Source: Candidatus Sulfotelmatobacter sp. (GTDB lineage Bacteria; Acidobacteriota; Terriglobia; Terriglobales; Acidobacteriaceae). Taken from it: 54,806 nucleotides of DNA. Each line of letters begins with the position of its first letter. The stretch's first letter is position 1. The notes below the pieces were generated by a model, which saw only the letters and a program-made list of their open reading frames with translations, was not told where the DNA came from and searched no databases. Below are positions 19,003 through 27,643 of this stretch, in pieces. Where the stretch lies: assembly GCA_030039165.1 (NCBI GenBank), contig JASHQM010000180.1:1-54806 (forward strand). The letters run 5' to 3'. A program made the translations under genes and the position numbers.

Positions 19003-20793
19003 TCATCCTACCACCGGCACCTCGATCGGGCTCCGGCTTCCATATTTCTTGAAGACTGACTGGCGCGAGACCACCCCTTCCAAATGCCATGAATCCGCGC
19101 GATTCACCACGGGCACGAGCGAATAGTCATTCACATAGCGCAGTGCCGAATCCAGGGGCATATCCGGATAAAGGCTGGGAATCGACTGCCGCGGCAAAAC
19201 CGATGCCAGCGTGTGCTCGCCCTTGCCTTCCCGAAATAACCGCTCCAGGTGCTCCCGCGTGATAGCCGCCCATCCCGTCGGATGCAATCGCACCAGGAAC
19301 ACCAGCTCCTTCGAATCCTGAATGCGCTGGCGGTTGGCGTCAACGTAATCCTCCGCGATTAAAATGATCCGCGGCACGGGCAGCATCGCGTCTTCCACGT
19401 GCAGAATCGCTTCTTCACGTTCTTCCTCGAGCGATGGCAGAATCAGTCCGTCCTGCCGCGTGAGCAGATCGAAAATCGGCACCTCTTGTAACCCGCGCGA
19501 CACCAGATAAGAAACCGTGTTAGCCACCAGCACGGGAACTACGATCTCATAGTTGCCGCTGACTTCTAGCACCATGAAAACCGAAGTCATGGGAACACGC
19601 AGAAAGCCCGCAAACAGCACCCCCATGCCCACCAGCACATACGTTCCCGTCGAGCCGGTGAGGTGGGGAAAAAACATCCGTTCGATGTCCCCAACCGCGC
19701 CGCCCAGCATGGCGCCTATAAATAATGTTGGCGCGAACATGCCGCCCGGCGTTCCGCTGACAAACGATACGGTGGTGGCGACAATTTTCATGAGCGCGAG
19801 AATCGCCAGGATTTTCCAGGCAAACTGCCCATGCATGGCCTGATCCATGGAATCGTAGCCCGCGCCCATCACTTGCGGAGCGCCCAGAAATCCGATCAGC
19901 CCCACGATTAGTCCAGCCAACGCCGGCTGAAAGAACTGGGTCCAGCGCGGGAGAGCTTTCAGTCGCGGCCGTAAAAACCCGATCGATTTCGCAAACGCCA
20001 CCGAGGCAATTCCGCCCACAATCCCCAGCACCGCATAAGCGATCAACTCCGCCGGATTCTTGAATGTAGTCACCGGAATTCTGAACAGCGGCTCGCTGCC
20101 CAAAAACCAGCGCACAATCACCACGCTCGAAACCGCGGCCAGCACTACCGAACCGAGAATGCCCGCGCTCCAGCGCCCGATTACTTCCTCGATCACGAAC
20201 AACACCGCCGAAATTGGAGCGTTGAACGCCGCCGCCAATCCAGCCGCAGCTCCGACCGGCGCCATCAGCCGCAATTTGTCGCGCGAGACTTCCAGCCATC
20301 GGCCGAGCGCAGAAGCGATGCTGGCCCCAATTTGCAGCGACGGGTCCTCCGGCCCCAGCGATTGTCCCGAACCAATTGCCAGCGCCGCGCAGAGGAACTT
20401 CCCCACCGCGGTGCGAAACGGAATGACTCCGTTGAAAATGTAAAGAGCGGCCTTCGTCTGGTTTACGCCGCTCCCGCGAATGCCGGGGAAAACATAAATA
20501 ACGATCACCGCCACAATCAACCCTACAATCGCCGGAACTGCGAACAGCCGCCAGGTGTGGTTTTGCGGCAGCGGCCCCAGCAACGCAAGATGCGTCCAGT
20601 CAATGGCCAGGCGGAAGCAAACCACTGCCAGTCCCGCAAAGATTCCGATGAATACCGAGAGAATGAGAAAAAAAACTTCTTCATGGAACACGCCTTCGAG
20701 CCGCGCAAACAATCGCGGCATTCTCATCCTGGGCTGGTCGGGCTCGGTTAGAGCTGCCCCTGGCGTGCTGGGGGTAACGACCGAGTCGCTCAT
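19003..20793 (-). CDS. ClC-family chloride channel/antiporter with CBS domains
   Basis: This 596-residue inner-membrane protein has the ClC core in residues about 35-450: GSGVNQ at 107-112 (selectivity filter region), GPEDP at 147-151 holding the gating glutamate (Glu149), and IEE at 201-203, whose second Glu matches the proton-path glutamate of the E. coli exchanger. GGMFAPTLFIGAMLGG is the later filter segment. With both glutamates kept, a Cl-/H+ exchanger is more likely than a channel. The C-terminal 150 residues form a CBS pair that may bind nucleotides. Its ATG shares four bases (ATGA) with the stop of the upstream TPR gene, so the two are translationally coupled. Confidence 0.92.
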   Translation of the reverse strand: MSDSVVTPSTPGAALTEPDQPRMRMPRLFARLEGVFHEEVFFLILSVFIGIFAGLAVVCFRLAIDWTHLALLGPLPQNHTWRLFAVPAIVGLIVAVIVIYVFPGIRGSGVNQTKAALYIFNGVIPFRTAVGKFLCAALAIGSGQSLGPEDPSLQIGASIASALGRWLEVSRDKLRLMAPVGAAAGLAAAFNAPISAVLFVIEEVIGRWSAGILGSVVLAAVSSVVIVRWFLGSEPLFRIPVTTFKNPAELIAYAVLGIVGGIASVAFAKSIGFLRPRLKALPRWTQFFQPALAGLIVGLIGFLGAPQVMGAGYDSMDQAMHGQFAWKILAILALMKIVATTVSFVSGTPGGMFAPTLFIGAMLGGAVGDIERMFFPHLTGSTGTYVLVGMGVLFAGFLRVPMTSVFMVLEVSGNYEIVVPVLVANTVSYLVSRGLQEVPIFDLLTRQDGLILPSLEEEREEAILHVEDAMLPVPRIILIAEDYVDANRQRIQDSKELVFLVRLHPTGWAAITREHLERLFREGKGEHTLASVLPRQSIPSLYPDMPLDSALRYVNDYSLVPVVNRADSWHLEGVVSRQSVFKKYGSRSPIEVPVVG

Positions 20794-21953
20794 TGAGTAC
20801 TGGCCTCGCGTTTCTGAGAGATCAAAAGCAGCGCCTCGTCTGCTCCTTGCGGCGCGCCGCAGTTCGCGGCTGTCTGCTGTTCGATTTCAAATACGACGTC
20901 CATGATCGTATCCGGCAAATCAGCTTCTGCCGCGGAGCGCAGCTTAGCCAGATCAGGCTTCACCGCCAGCCAGCGCTCTTGCAGCATTCCGACTGACGAT
21001 GTAGGCGGAGCCGCCTGCAAATCGACCCCGTCTTTTTGCGCGCATTCGCCCAGTCGCTTTTCCGCCTGATCGAACGCCGCTGCGATTCGCCGGTTGCGCT
21101 CAGCATCCGAGATGTGGCTGTGAAACGGATTAGTCTTGAGAACCAGTTCGGTTGTGGCCAGCATCTCGCGCGCTTCTTTGTCCTGCGGATTGCCGTTGGC
21201 GGCGGCTTGTAGATAGTGTTGCGCCGTCACATAATCGCCCAGCAGATAGGCCGCATGTCCCGAGCACGCCAGCGCCACCGAGTTCTCCGGCTCTAGATGC
21301 AACACCTCGTTGCATTGCACAAGTTCGCCCTCATAGGACTGATTTTGCGCGAACAAATCCGCCGCCTGCAAATGCGCCGCAGGATTCGGAGGCAACGAAG
21401 CCGCCAGCGCCATCAGTTCCGATTCCGCCTTGTCACGCGCCCCTTTCTTCATCAGAAATTGAATCAATTCGATGCGCGATTTACTGCGGTTGGACTCAAG
21501 ATTCGCGTTCCACACCCCGTACATGGCGTTGTGATAGTAGCGAATGGCTTCGTCGATGTCGCCCTTGTGCGCCGCGACCCGGGCCAAAGCCAGATTGACA
21601 GCGCCATCCTGCGGGCTGCGTTGCCATAGCGCAAGTAAATACGACTCGGCCTCATCCAGCCGCCGCGGATCATTGCTGTCGCGCAGCGCTCGCGCCAGGC
21701 TCAGCTGGTACTGGGAATTCGCCGGATCGCACGTCAGCGCGGCCCGCAATGCCGCGATGGCTCTGTCGTAATTGCCGTCGCTCGCCGCCGCAAGCCCCTG
21801 CTCGTAAAGTTTGAGGCCGCGCGCCCGCTGATTGGCGTTGAAGCGGTTTACCAGATGACCCACCGCCGCAAACCCGCCCGCCGCCGCCAGGGTAAGAATG
21901 AGCAGGATCACGGGCGCGGAGCGTGGAACAAACTTTCGAACCGTCCATGGCAT
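20790..21953 (-). CDS. Membrane-anchored TPR protein
   Basis: The protein has about 387 residues: a short cytoplasmic N-terminus, one transmembrane helix (VILLILTLAAAGGFAAVGHLV) and TPR repeats such as YDRAIAALRAALTCDPANSQYQ and GDYVTAQHYLQAAANGNPQD. It overlaps the ClC gene start by four bases, so it may scaffold or regulate the channel; that is inferred from position only. A GTG at 21965 would add four residues; I chose ATG 21953 without a clear ribosome-binding site to decide. No catalytic motif is seen. Confidence 0.8.
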   Translation of the reverse strand: MPWTVRKFVPRSAPVILLILTLAAAGGFAAVGHLVNRFNANQRARGLKLYEQGLAAASDGNYDRAIAALRAALTCDPANSQYQLSLARALRDSNDPRRLDEAESYLLALWQRSPQDGAVNLALARVAAHKGDIDEAIRYYHNAMYGVWNANLESNRSKSRIELIQFLMKKGARDKAESELMALAASLPPNPAAHLQAADLFAQNQSYEGELVQCNEVLHLEPENSVALACSGHAAYLLGDYVTAQHYLQAAANGNPQDKEAREMLATTELVLKTNPFHSHISDAERNRRIAAAFDQAEKRLGECAQKDGVDLQAAPPTSSVGMLQERWLAVKPDLAKLRSAAEADLPDTIMDVVFEIEQQTAANCGAPQGADEALLLISQKREASTQ

Positions 21954-22131
21954 ATCTCGTATCACGATAGCATCTTGTCCCTACAGATTGTTTCCCTGCC
22001 GCCCTGTCGGCTGTTCGTGAGGACTTGGAACTTCCATCAGAAGCAGTCCCGATCTCTATCATCCCCCCGTTGCCCACTCGCAAAGTTCCACGGTTCAGGT
22101 AATATATTTCGTCCGCTTTTCCTGCCCAGCC

Positions 22132-22842
22132 ATGAATCGCGAATATCACAAGGCATATAGCCGGGAACTCAACCGCGACATGGAGGCCCTCGTTTTCGGC
22201 CACTCTGGCACCCCGATCATTGTTTTTCCTACCTCGATGGGCAGGTTTTTCGAGTACGAAGACCGCGGCATGATCGGCGTTCTCGCTCACAAGATCAATA
22301 ATGGCGAAGTGCAAATATTCTGCCCCGACGCCGTCGACCTCGAGAGTTGGTACAACAAGCACGTCCACCCGAGAGTCCGCGTCTTGCGCCACTTGCAGTA
22401 CGAGCGCTACATTCTGCATGAATTCCTTCCGTTTCTGCGCTGGAAGAATCAGTCGCCGCAATTGTGCGTCACCGGATGCAGCTTCGGCGCCTACCACGCC
22501 GTCAATTTCGCCCTCAAGCATCCCGATTTCGTCACCCACTGCATCAGCATGAGCGGCGCCTTCGACATCCATCAATTCCTCGACGGCTATTACGACGACG
22601 ATTGCTATTTCAATTGTCCCGTCGACTATCTGCCGAACATGAGCGACGACTGGTTTCTAAGCCGCTACCGGCAGATGAAAATTGTGCTTGGCTCGGCCGA
22701 CTGGGATATGTGTCTCGACCAAAACGTGAAGCTTTCCGCAATGCTGAACGGCAAGGCCGTTCCGCACTGGCTCGATGTTTACAATGACAATTCACGGCAC
22801 GACTGGCCGTTGTGGCAAAGAATGGTGGGAAAGTATTTTTGA
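22132..22842 (+). CDS. Esterase-like alpha/beta hydrolase
   Basis: This 236-residue cytoplasmic protein has an alpha/beta-hydrolase nucleophile elbow TGCSFGAYHA with Ser117. His223 in SRHDWPLW is placed as the catalytic histidine, and Asp191 or a nearby acid probably completes the triad. There is no signal peptide. It resembles the predicted esterases related to the Fes/esterase-D group, but its substrate is unknown. It is the first of ten plus-strand genes that include two ATP-dependent ligases and a peptidase, so a role in hydrolysing an ester or amide in the same pathway is plausible. The ATG lacks a strong ribosome-binding site. Confidence 0.82.
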   Translation: MNREYHKAYSRELNRDMEALVFGHSGTPIIVFPTSMGRFFEYEDRGMIGVLAHKINNGEVQIFCPDAVDLESWYNKHVHPRVRVLRHLQYERYILHEFLPFLRWKNQSPQLCVTGCSFGAYHAVNFALKHPDFVTHCISMSGAFDIHQFLDGYYDDDCYFNCPVDYLPNMSDDWFLSRYRQMKIVLGSADWDMCLDQNVKLSAMLNGKAVPHWLDVYNDNSRHDWPLWQRMVGKYF

Positions 22843-22971
22843 ACTGTTGTCGGTGGCACAAATGGTTGGTTAACCCTGTGTTGCTCAAAATACAGAAATT
22901 CTCCGGCCGGGAATTGTGAAGGTGGACGTGGACGGTGAAGCACTTTGAATCGAACCTACCAGGGAGGCCGC

Positions 22972-23331
22972 ATGCCTGCACAAGCCGTGCATTTCAAAGT
23001 CGATTTGAACATTCATGAGGGCGAGCTCGCGGTATTTGAAAACACCGCAAAGGCGATGATTGCCGCTACGCAGAAGGAACCAGGCGCCCTGGGTTATGAG
23101 TGGTACTTGAGCGGTGATCGCAAATCCTGCCGGCTGCTTGAGACGTACCAGAATGCAGAGGCGGCGCTGGCGCATTGCACCGGTCCGGTGGTGCGAGATC
23201 TGGTGCCAAAACTTTTGGAATCGGCTAGCGTCTCGGGCTTCGAGGTGTACGGCGATCCTGGAGTGCAGGCCAGCGCCATGCTGGCGGGGTTTGGAGCCGC
23301 CATATTCAAATTCTGGCGGGGCCTGGTGTGA
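22972..23331 (+). CDS. ABM-domain (antibiotic biosynthesis monooxygenase-like) protein
   Basis: This 119-residue protein has the ferredoxin-like ABM fold: FKVDLNIHEGELAVFENTAKAMI, then EPGALGYEWYLSGDR, then LLETYQNAEAALAHCTGP. ABM proteins range from cofactor-free quinol monooxygenases to proteins of unknown role, and no residue here fixes the activity. GGGAGG precedes ATG 22972; a TTG at 22945 would add nine residues and is less likely. It sits between the hydrolase and ATP-grasp genes. Confidence 0.8.
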   Translation: MPAQAVHFKVDLNIHEGELAVFENTAKAMIAATQKEPGALGYEWYLSGDRKSCRLLETYQNAEAALAHCTGPVVRDLVPKLLESASVSGFEVYGDPGVQASAMLAGFGAAIFKFWRGLV

Positions 23332-23463
23332 CATTAAATGAGAAAAAATGGGAGACCTTGCTTGTTACCTCCCCGCCCTCACCATCGATAACGCCTGTTG
23401 TCATACGGAGACGTTGCAAGCAATGTCTCTAAAATGACCCGCAGATTTTCATAGGAGTGACCG

Positions 23464-24447
23464 ATGAAGAAAATTGGCATTTTATTTGGAATGGAAAATA
23501 CCTTCCCGCCCGCGCTGGTAGAGAAGATCAACTCAATGAAACTCGTGGATGTCCAGGCCGAGTTCGTCAAAATCGGCGGAATCCGCATGGATAGTCCTAA
23601 AAAGTATGATGTCATCATCGACCGCATTTCGCAGGACATCCCCTTCTACCGGGCGTATCTCAAAAATGCCGCGCTTCACGGCACGATCGTCGTCAACAAT
23701 CCCTTCTGGTGGACCGCCGACGATAAATTCTTCAACTACGCTCTTGCGCACAAACTCGGTGTCGCCATTCCACCAACTGTCGTCCTGCCTCATAACCAGC
23801 ATCCCGAAAGCACTACCGAGCGCTCCATGCGCAACCTGATGTATCCCCTCAACTGGGAGGAAGTTTTTGACTACGTCGGTTTCCCCGCTTTTCTCAAACC
23901 CTACTCCGGAGGTGGATGGAAACATGTCTATCACGTTCATTCGCCTGAAGAATTTTTCCATCACTACAATCAGACTGGCGACCTGTGCATGACCCTCCAG
24001 CGCGCCGTGAAATTCGAGGAGTATTACCGCTGCTATGTAGTCGGGCAGGAAAAGGTTCACATCATGAAGTACGACCCCAAAGCGCCGCATCATGAGCGCT
24101 ACGTCAAAGGCAACCCGCCGCCTTCATCGCCCGCTTTGAAAGAGCGTATTGAGAAAGACTGCCTCACTTTATGTCGTGCATTGGGATACGATCTGAACAC
24201 TGTGGAGTTCGCCGTCGAAGGTGGCGTGCCTTATGCCATCGACTTCCTCAATCCCGCACCCGACGCGGAAATCACTTCCGTGGGCCAGGAGAACTTCGAC
24301 TGGATCGTCAACGCCGTGGCCGAAATGGCCGTCAACATGGCCTTAAGTGGAGCAACTCTGATCAAGGAATACCGCTGGGCCGAGTTCCTGTTGGGAAACG
24401 AAGCAGCCAAACCGGCCGCATCGAAGAAAAGAAGGTCTGCAAAATAG
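23464..24447 (+). CDS. ATP-grasp ligase
   Basis: This 327-residue cytoplasmic protein has an ATP-grasp fold of the RimK/GshB-like type. The N-terminal half (IGILFGMENTFPPALVEK onward) is the pre-ATP-grasp domain. Lys145 in FPAFLKPYSGGGWKHVY is the nucleotide-binding lysine with the glycine-rich loop. The metal-binding site is Glu248 (NTVEFAV) with DFLNPAPD at 260-267, so Mg-ATP binding and acyl-phosphate chemistry should be intact. Such enzymes join a carboxylate to an amine. The substrates are unknown. AGGAG lies six bases before the ATG. Together with the YbdK-type ligase downstream it gives the locus two ATP-dependent amide-bond-forming enzymes. The C-terminus ends in a short basic tail (SKKRRSAK). 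Confidence 0.85.
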   Translation: MKKIGILFGMENTFPPALVEKINSMKLVDVQAEFVKIGGIRMDSPKKYDVIIDRISQDIPFYRAYLKNAALHGTIVVNNPFWWTADDKFFNYALAHKLGVAIPPTVVLPHNQHPESTTERSMRNLMYPLNWEEVFDYVGFPAFLKPYSGGGWKHVYHVHSPEEFFHHYNQTGDLCMTLQRAVKFEEYYRCYVVGQEKVHIMKYDPKAPHHERYVKGNPPPSSPALKERIEKDCLTLCRALGYDLNTVEFAVEGGVPYAIDFLNPAPDAEITSVGQENFDWIVNAVAEMAVNMALSGATLIKEYRWAEFLLGNEAAKPAASKKRRSAK

Positions 24448-24473
24448 CCAGAGCGAGGTAGTGAAACGCTGCG

Positions 24474-24842
24474 ATGAAGAAAAAGACGATCCCTAAAACC
24501 GTTCCTGAATACTTGGCCCGGGTTCCGGAGCCCGCTCGCACGACCCTGAAAAAAGTTCGCGCAGTGGTCCGATCTGTCGTTCCCAAGGGCGCGACCGAGG
24601 TCATCAGCTACGGTATCCCGACGTTCAAGTACAAGGGCGGCCTCGTGGCCTATGCCGCCTTCAAGGACCATTGCAGCTTTTTCCCGCTCGGCTCGCAGGT
24701 CCTCGATCAGTTCAAGGACGAACTCGGCGAATTCCGGGTCTCAAAAGGTACACTGCATTTCCCACTCCACGAGCCTCTCGCCTCGGCTCTGCTAAGGAAG
24801 ATCGTTCGTACCCGCGTTAGGCAAAACGAAGAAAGGGACTAA
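24474..24842 (+). CDS. DUF1801-family protein (YdhG-like)
   Basis: This 122-residue protein begins with a TVPEYLARVPEPARTTLKKVRAVVR helix pair and continues with ISYGIPTFKYKGGLVAYAAFKDHCSFFPLG, the core of the DUF1801/YdhG family. Members have a frataxin-like fold and have been suggested to bind iron, but their role is not settled. It lies 26 bases after the ATP-grasp gene, on the same strand, so co-transcription is likely. It is a normal family length. Confidence 0.85.
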   Translation: MKKKTIPKTVPEYLARVPEPARTTLKKVRAVVRSVVPKGATEVISYGIPTFKYKGGLVAYAAFKDHCSFFPLGSQVLDQFKDELGEFRVSKGTLHFPLHEPLASALLRKIVRTRVRQNEERD

Positions 24843-25009
24843 CCCGGTATTAATACAGGCTCAGTTTTTCCCCTCATTGTTATACTGTTAGAACCTCTTT
24901 GTGCGGTTCTGGGGCCTATCCACCGGCACAAGGCGGGTTCCTCCGGCTCGGTTCGGGAAGTCGCTGGAAGGACATTTCTAGAGTATCTTTCGTCCCTGAT
25001 CGAGCCGTT

Positions 25010-26149
25010 ATGAAACCCACTTTCACTCTCGGCATTGAAGAGGAATATCAGACCATTGATCCGGAAACCCGCGATCTGCGCTCCCATATTCAGGTCGAAC
25101 TCCTGGAAAAGGGCCGGAAAATTCTTCAGGAAAAGGTGAAGGCGGAACTGCACCAGTCTGTGGTCGAAGTCGGCACTGGCGTTTGCAAAAACATCAAAGA
25201 AGCCAAGACTGAGGTAAAAAGTCTTCGCCGCGACATTATCCGTCTCGCCCGCGAGAATGGCTTGCGCGTGGCCTCGGTCGCCACTCATCCCTTTTCCGAC
25301 TGGCGGGTGCAGGAAATCTATCCCGACGACCGCTACAAAAATATCGTTGAAGATATGCAACTGGTGGCGCGCGCCAACCTCATTTTCGGCCTGCACGTGC
25401 ACGTTGGGGTTGAGGACCGCGAAACTGCCATCCACATGATGAATCACGCCCGCTATTTTGTGCCGCACATTCTGGCGCTTTCGACTAATTCGCCATTCTG
25501 GCTGGGCATGAATACCGGGCTGAAGTCGTACCGCTGCAAAGTGTTTGACAAGTTTCCCCGCACCAACATTCCCGACTACTTTCCCAGTTGGGGCGAATAC
25601 GAAAATTTCATCAAACTGCTGATCAAGACCAACTGCATCGACAACGCAAAAAAAATCTGGTGGGACATTCGCCCCCACCCGTTTTTCAATACCATCGAAT
25701 TTCGCGTTTGTGATATCCCGATGCGCGCCGATGAAACCATCGCCCTAGCCGCGCTGATTCAGGCGACTGTGGCCAAGCTCTATAAGCTGCACGCCGCCAA
25801 TCAGGGATTCCGCCTTTACCGCCGCGCGCTCATCATGGAAAACAAATGGCGCGCCGCGCGCTATGGCCTCGATGGCAAGCTGATCGATTTCGGCAAACAG
25901 ACCGAGGTCCCTACCCGGGATCTAATCGGCGAGTACCTGCATTTTGTCGACGATGTGGTAGATGAACTGGATTCGCGCGAGGAAATAAATTACATCCATA
26001 CCATACTGGAGCGGGGCAGCGGCGCCGACCGCCAGCTGCATGTCTACAAAGAAACTGAAGATTTCAAAAAAGTAGTCGATTACATCATTGACGAGACGGA
26101 ACAGGGGCTGGGGGAAACTGAACCGGCGGCCGTCAGAAAAGTAGGGTAA
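25010..26149 (+). CDS. YbdK-type carboxylate-amine ligase (GCS2 superfamily)
   Basis: This 379-residue protein belongs to the glutamate-cysteine ligase type 2 fold, which activates a carboxylate with ATP and joins it to an amine. The family signatures are LGIEEEYQ at 7-14 (metal ligands), GLHVHVG at 127-133, and WWDIRPHPFFNTIEFRVCD at 217-235. The start is ATG 25010; the frame is open further upstream, but the family start is here. The 167 bases before it hold a TATACT (24881-24886) and a perfect AGAACC/GGTTCT hairpin (24890-24910), so it may have its own promoter and leader. Its stop overlaps the start of the aminopeptidase gene by one base (TAATG). Substrates are unknown. Confidence 0.9.
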   Translation: MKPTFTLGIEEEYQTIDPETRDLRSHIQVELLEKGRKILQEKVKAELHQSVVEVGTGVCKNIKEAKTEVKSLRRDIIRLARENGLRVASVATHPFSDWRVQEIYPDDRYKNIVEDMQLVARANLIFGLHVHVGVEDRETAIHMMNHARYFVPHILALSTNSPFWLGMNTGLKSYRCKVFDKFPRTNIPDYFPSWGEYENFIKLLIKTNCIDNAKKIWWDIRPHPFFNTIEFRVCDIPMRADETIALAALIQATVAKLYKLHAANQGFRLYRRALIMENKWRAARYGLDGKLIDFGKQTEVPTRDLIGEYLHFVDDVVDELDSREEINYIHTILERGSGADRQLHVYKETEDFKKVVDYIIDETEQGLGETEPAAVRKVG

Positions 26150-27240
26150 TGCGCAATCCTGTAAGGACATCTCAAGAGGAGGTCGACTTTCCCGCTTTGT
26201 CGCACAAACTGCGACCTGGACGTGGCATCCGCGATATTTCTTTCGATCCTGAGTACCTTCCCGGGGCGCACAATGCGGTTCATGTGTGTCTGCGCATACA
26301 GCCGGAAGAGAAAGTCTGTGTTATCACCGACGAGGTCACACTGGAGATCGCGGCCGCGATCGCCAGCGAACTTGAAAAGCTTGGCGCTCCCTACCACACC
26401 TGGGTACTCGAAAATCTGGCGGAACGTCCACTGCAAGCTTTGCCCAAGCCCATCGCCGACGATCTTGAGACCAGCCAGGTGTCCATCTTCGCCGTTCAGG
26501 CTCAACCGAACGAGCTGCGCTCGCGCATGCAGATGACTGATATTGTCAACCGCCGTCGCATCCGCCACGCCCACATGGTCAACATCAACCGCCAGATCAT
26601 GCTCGAAGGCATGAGAGCAGACTTCAACAAGGTCGATCGCCTCAGCGCAAAAGTCGTCGCCATGGTTCGCAAGGCTAAACGTGTGCGCGCCAAAACCGCG
26701 GCTGGAACCGACCTCATGGCTGACTTGAATCCCAATTACCGCTGGCTTAAAACCAGCGGCATCATCACTCCTGAAAAATGGGGCAACTTGCCCGGCGGCG
26801 AAATTTTTACAACTCCCGGCGAAGTAAACGGCACATTCGTCATCGATGGCGTCGTGGGAGACTATCTCTGCGCCAAATTCGGCAACTTAGAGGAAACTCC
26901 TCTGACCGTCCGCATGAAAAATAACCGCCTCACCGAGGCGCATTCGGATAATCGCGAACTGGAAAACGATTTCTGGAAATACACCCACACGGATGAGAAC
27001 AGCGACCGCGTCGGCGAATTCGCCATCGGCACCAATATCGATCTAAAAGATGTAATCGGCCAGATTCTTCAGGACGAAAAATATCCCGGCGTCCACATCG
27101 CCTTCGGCAACCCTTACGGCGCGCACACTGGCGCGGAGTGGGATTCCACCACTCACATCGACGTTGTCGGCCGCAAATTCAACATCTGGGTCGATGACGA
27201 TCAGATCATGCAGGATGGCAAGTTTCTGGTGGAGGCGTAA
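26149..27240 (+). CDS. M29-type metallo-aminopeptidase
   Basis: This 363-residue cytoplasmic protein resembles the thermophilic (AmpS/AmpT) aminopeptidases. The metal-binding residues of that family are all present: Glu218 (LPGGEIF), Glu290 (VGEFAIG), His326 (YGAHTG), and the His336-x-Asp338 pair in TTHIDVV. It should therefore be an active two-metal peptidase that removes N-terminal residues. It overlaps the ligase gene by one base, so both are made together. It may trim or recycle the product of the ligases, which is inference. No signal peptide is present. Confidence 0.85.
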   Translation: MRNPVRTSQEEVDFPALSHKLRPGRGIRDISFDPEYLPGAHNAVHVCLRIQPEEKVCVITDEVTLEIAAAIASELEKLGAPYHTWVLENLAERPLQALPKPIADDLETSQVSIFAVQAQPNELRSRMQMTDIVNRRRIRHAHMVNINRQIMLEGMRADFNKVDRLSAKVVAMVRKAKRVRAKTAAGTDLMADLNPNYRWLKTSGIITPEKWGNLPGGEIFTTPGEVNGTFVIDGVVGDYLCAKFGNLEETPLTVRMKNNRLTEAHSDNRELENDFWKYTHTDENSDRVGEFAIGTNIDLKDVIGQILQDEKYPGVHIAFGNPYGAHTGAEWDSTTHIDVVGRKFNIWVDDDQIMQDGKFLVEA

Positions 27241-27275
27241 CTTCCGTTAATCGCGATTTACGATCGCGCTACAAA

Positions 27276-27635
27276 ATGTATTCGGCACAGGTGCTCGACC
27301 ATTTTCAGAACCCACGCAATGCTGGAGAGATCCCCGACACCACTGCCGCAGCAGAAGTCGAAAATCCGGCATGTGGGGACGTTTTGCGTTTAACGCTAAA
27401 GATTGACTCCGACAAAATCGTGGAAGCCCGCTTCAAGGCCAAAGGATGCGTCGCCGCCATTGCCTGCGGTTCGGCACTCACCGAACTTACAATCGGCAAA
27501 ACCTTGAATGAGGCTCGCAGTCTGGGTCGCGAGCAAATTGATTCGGCGCTGGGGGGGTTGCCTCAGGGCTCGACTCACGCGGCACAACTAGCTCTCGACA
27601 CCCTTTCCGCCGCCCTCAACAATTTTCCGGGCTAG
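27276..27635 (+). CDS. NifU/IscU-like Fe-S scaffold, third cysteine missing
   Basis: The 119-residue protein follows the IscU/NifU scaffold pattern: MYSAQVLDHFxNPRNAGE start, Cys33 and Asp35 in NPACGD, Cys58 in KGCVAAIACGS, and His101. The residue after that histidine is Ala102, where IscU has the third cluster ligand cysteine. A Cys64 six residues after Cys58 is extra. So the usual three-cysteine site is not complete. Related acidobacterial and planctomycete proteins appear to lack this residue as well, from memory. A short inverted repeat (CGCGAT-N5-ATCGCG, 27252-27268) lies just before the ATG. It follows the peptidase by 35 bases. Confidence 0.85.
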   Translation: MYSAQVLDHFQNPRNAGEIPDTTAAAEVENPACGDVLRLTLKIDSDKIVEARFKAKGCVAAIACGSALTELTIGKTLNEARSLGREQIDSALGGLPQGSTHAAQLALDTLSAALNNFPG

Positions 27636-27643
27636 CGTGATCC

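Noticed and set aside
22855..22875. TGGCAC resembling a sigma-54 -24 element
   Set aside because: The -12 part does not fall at the right spacing, and there is no matching activator nearby.
24881..24910. TATACT and AGAACC/GGTTCT hairpin as a riboswitch before the YbdK-type ligase
   Set aside because: The hairpin is short and no known riboswitch core is visible. I mention it only as a leader.
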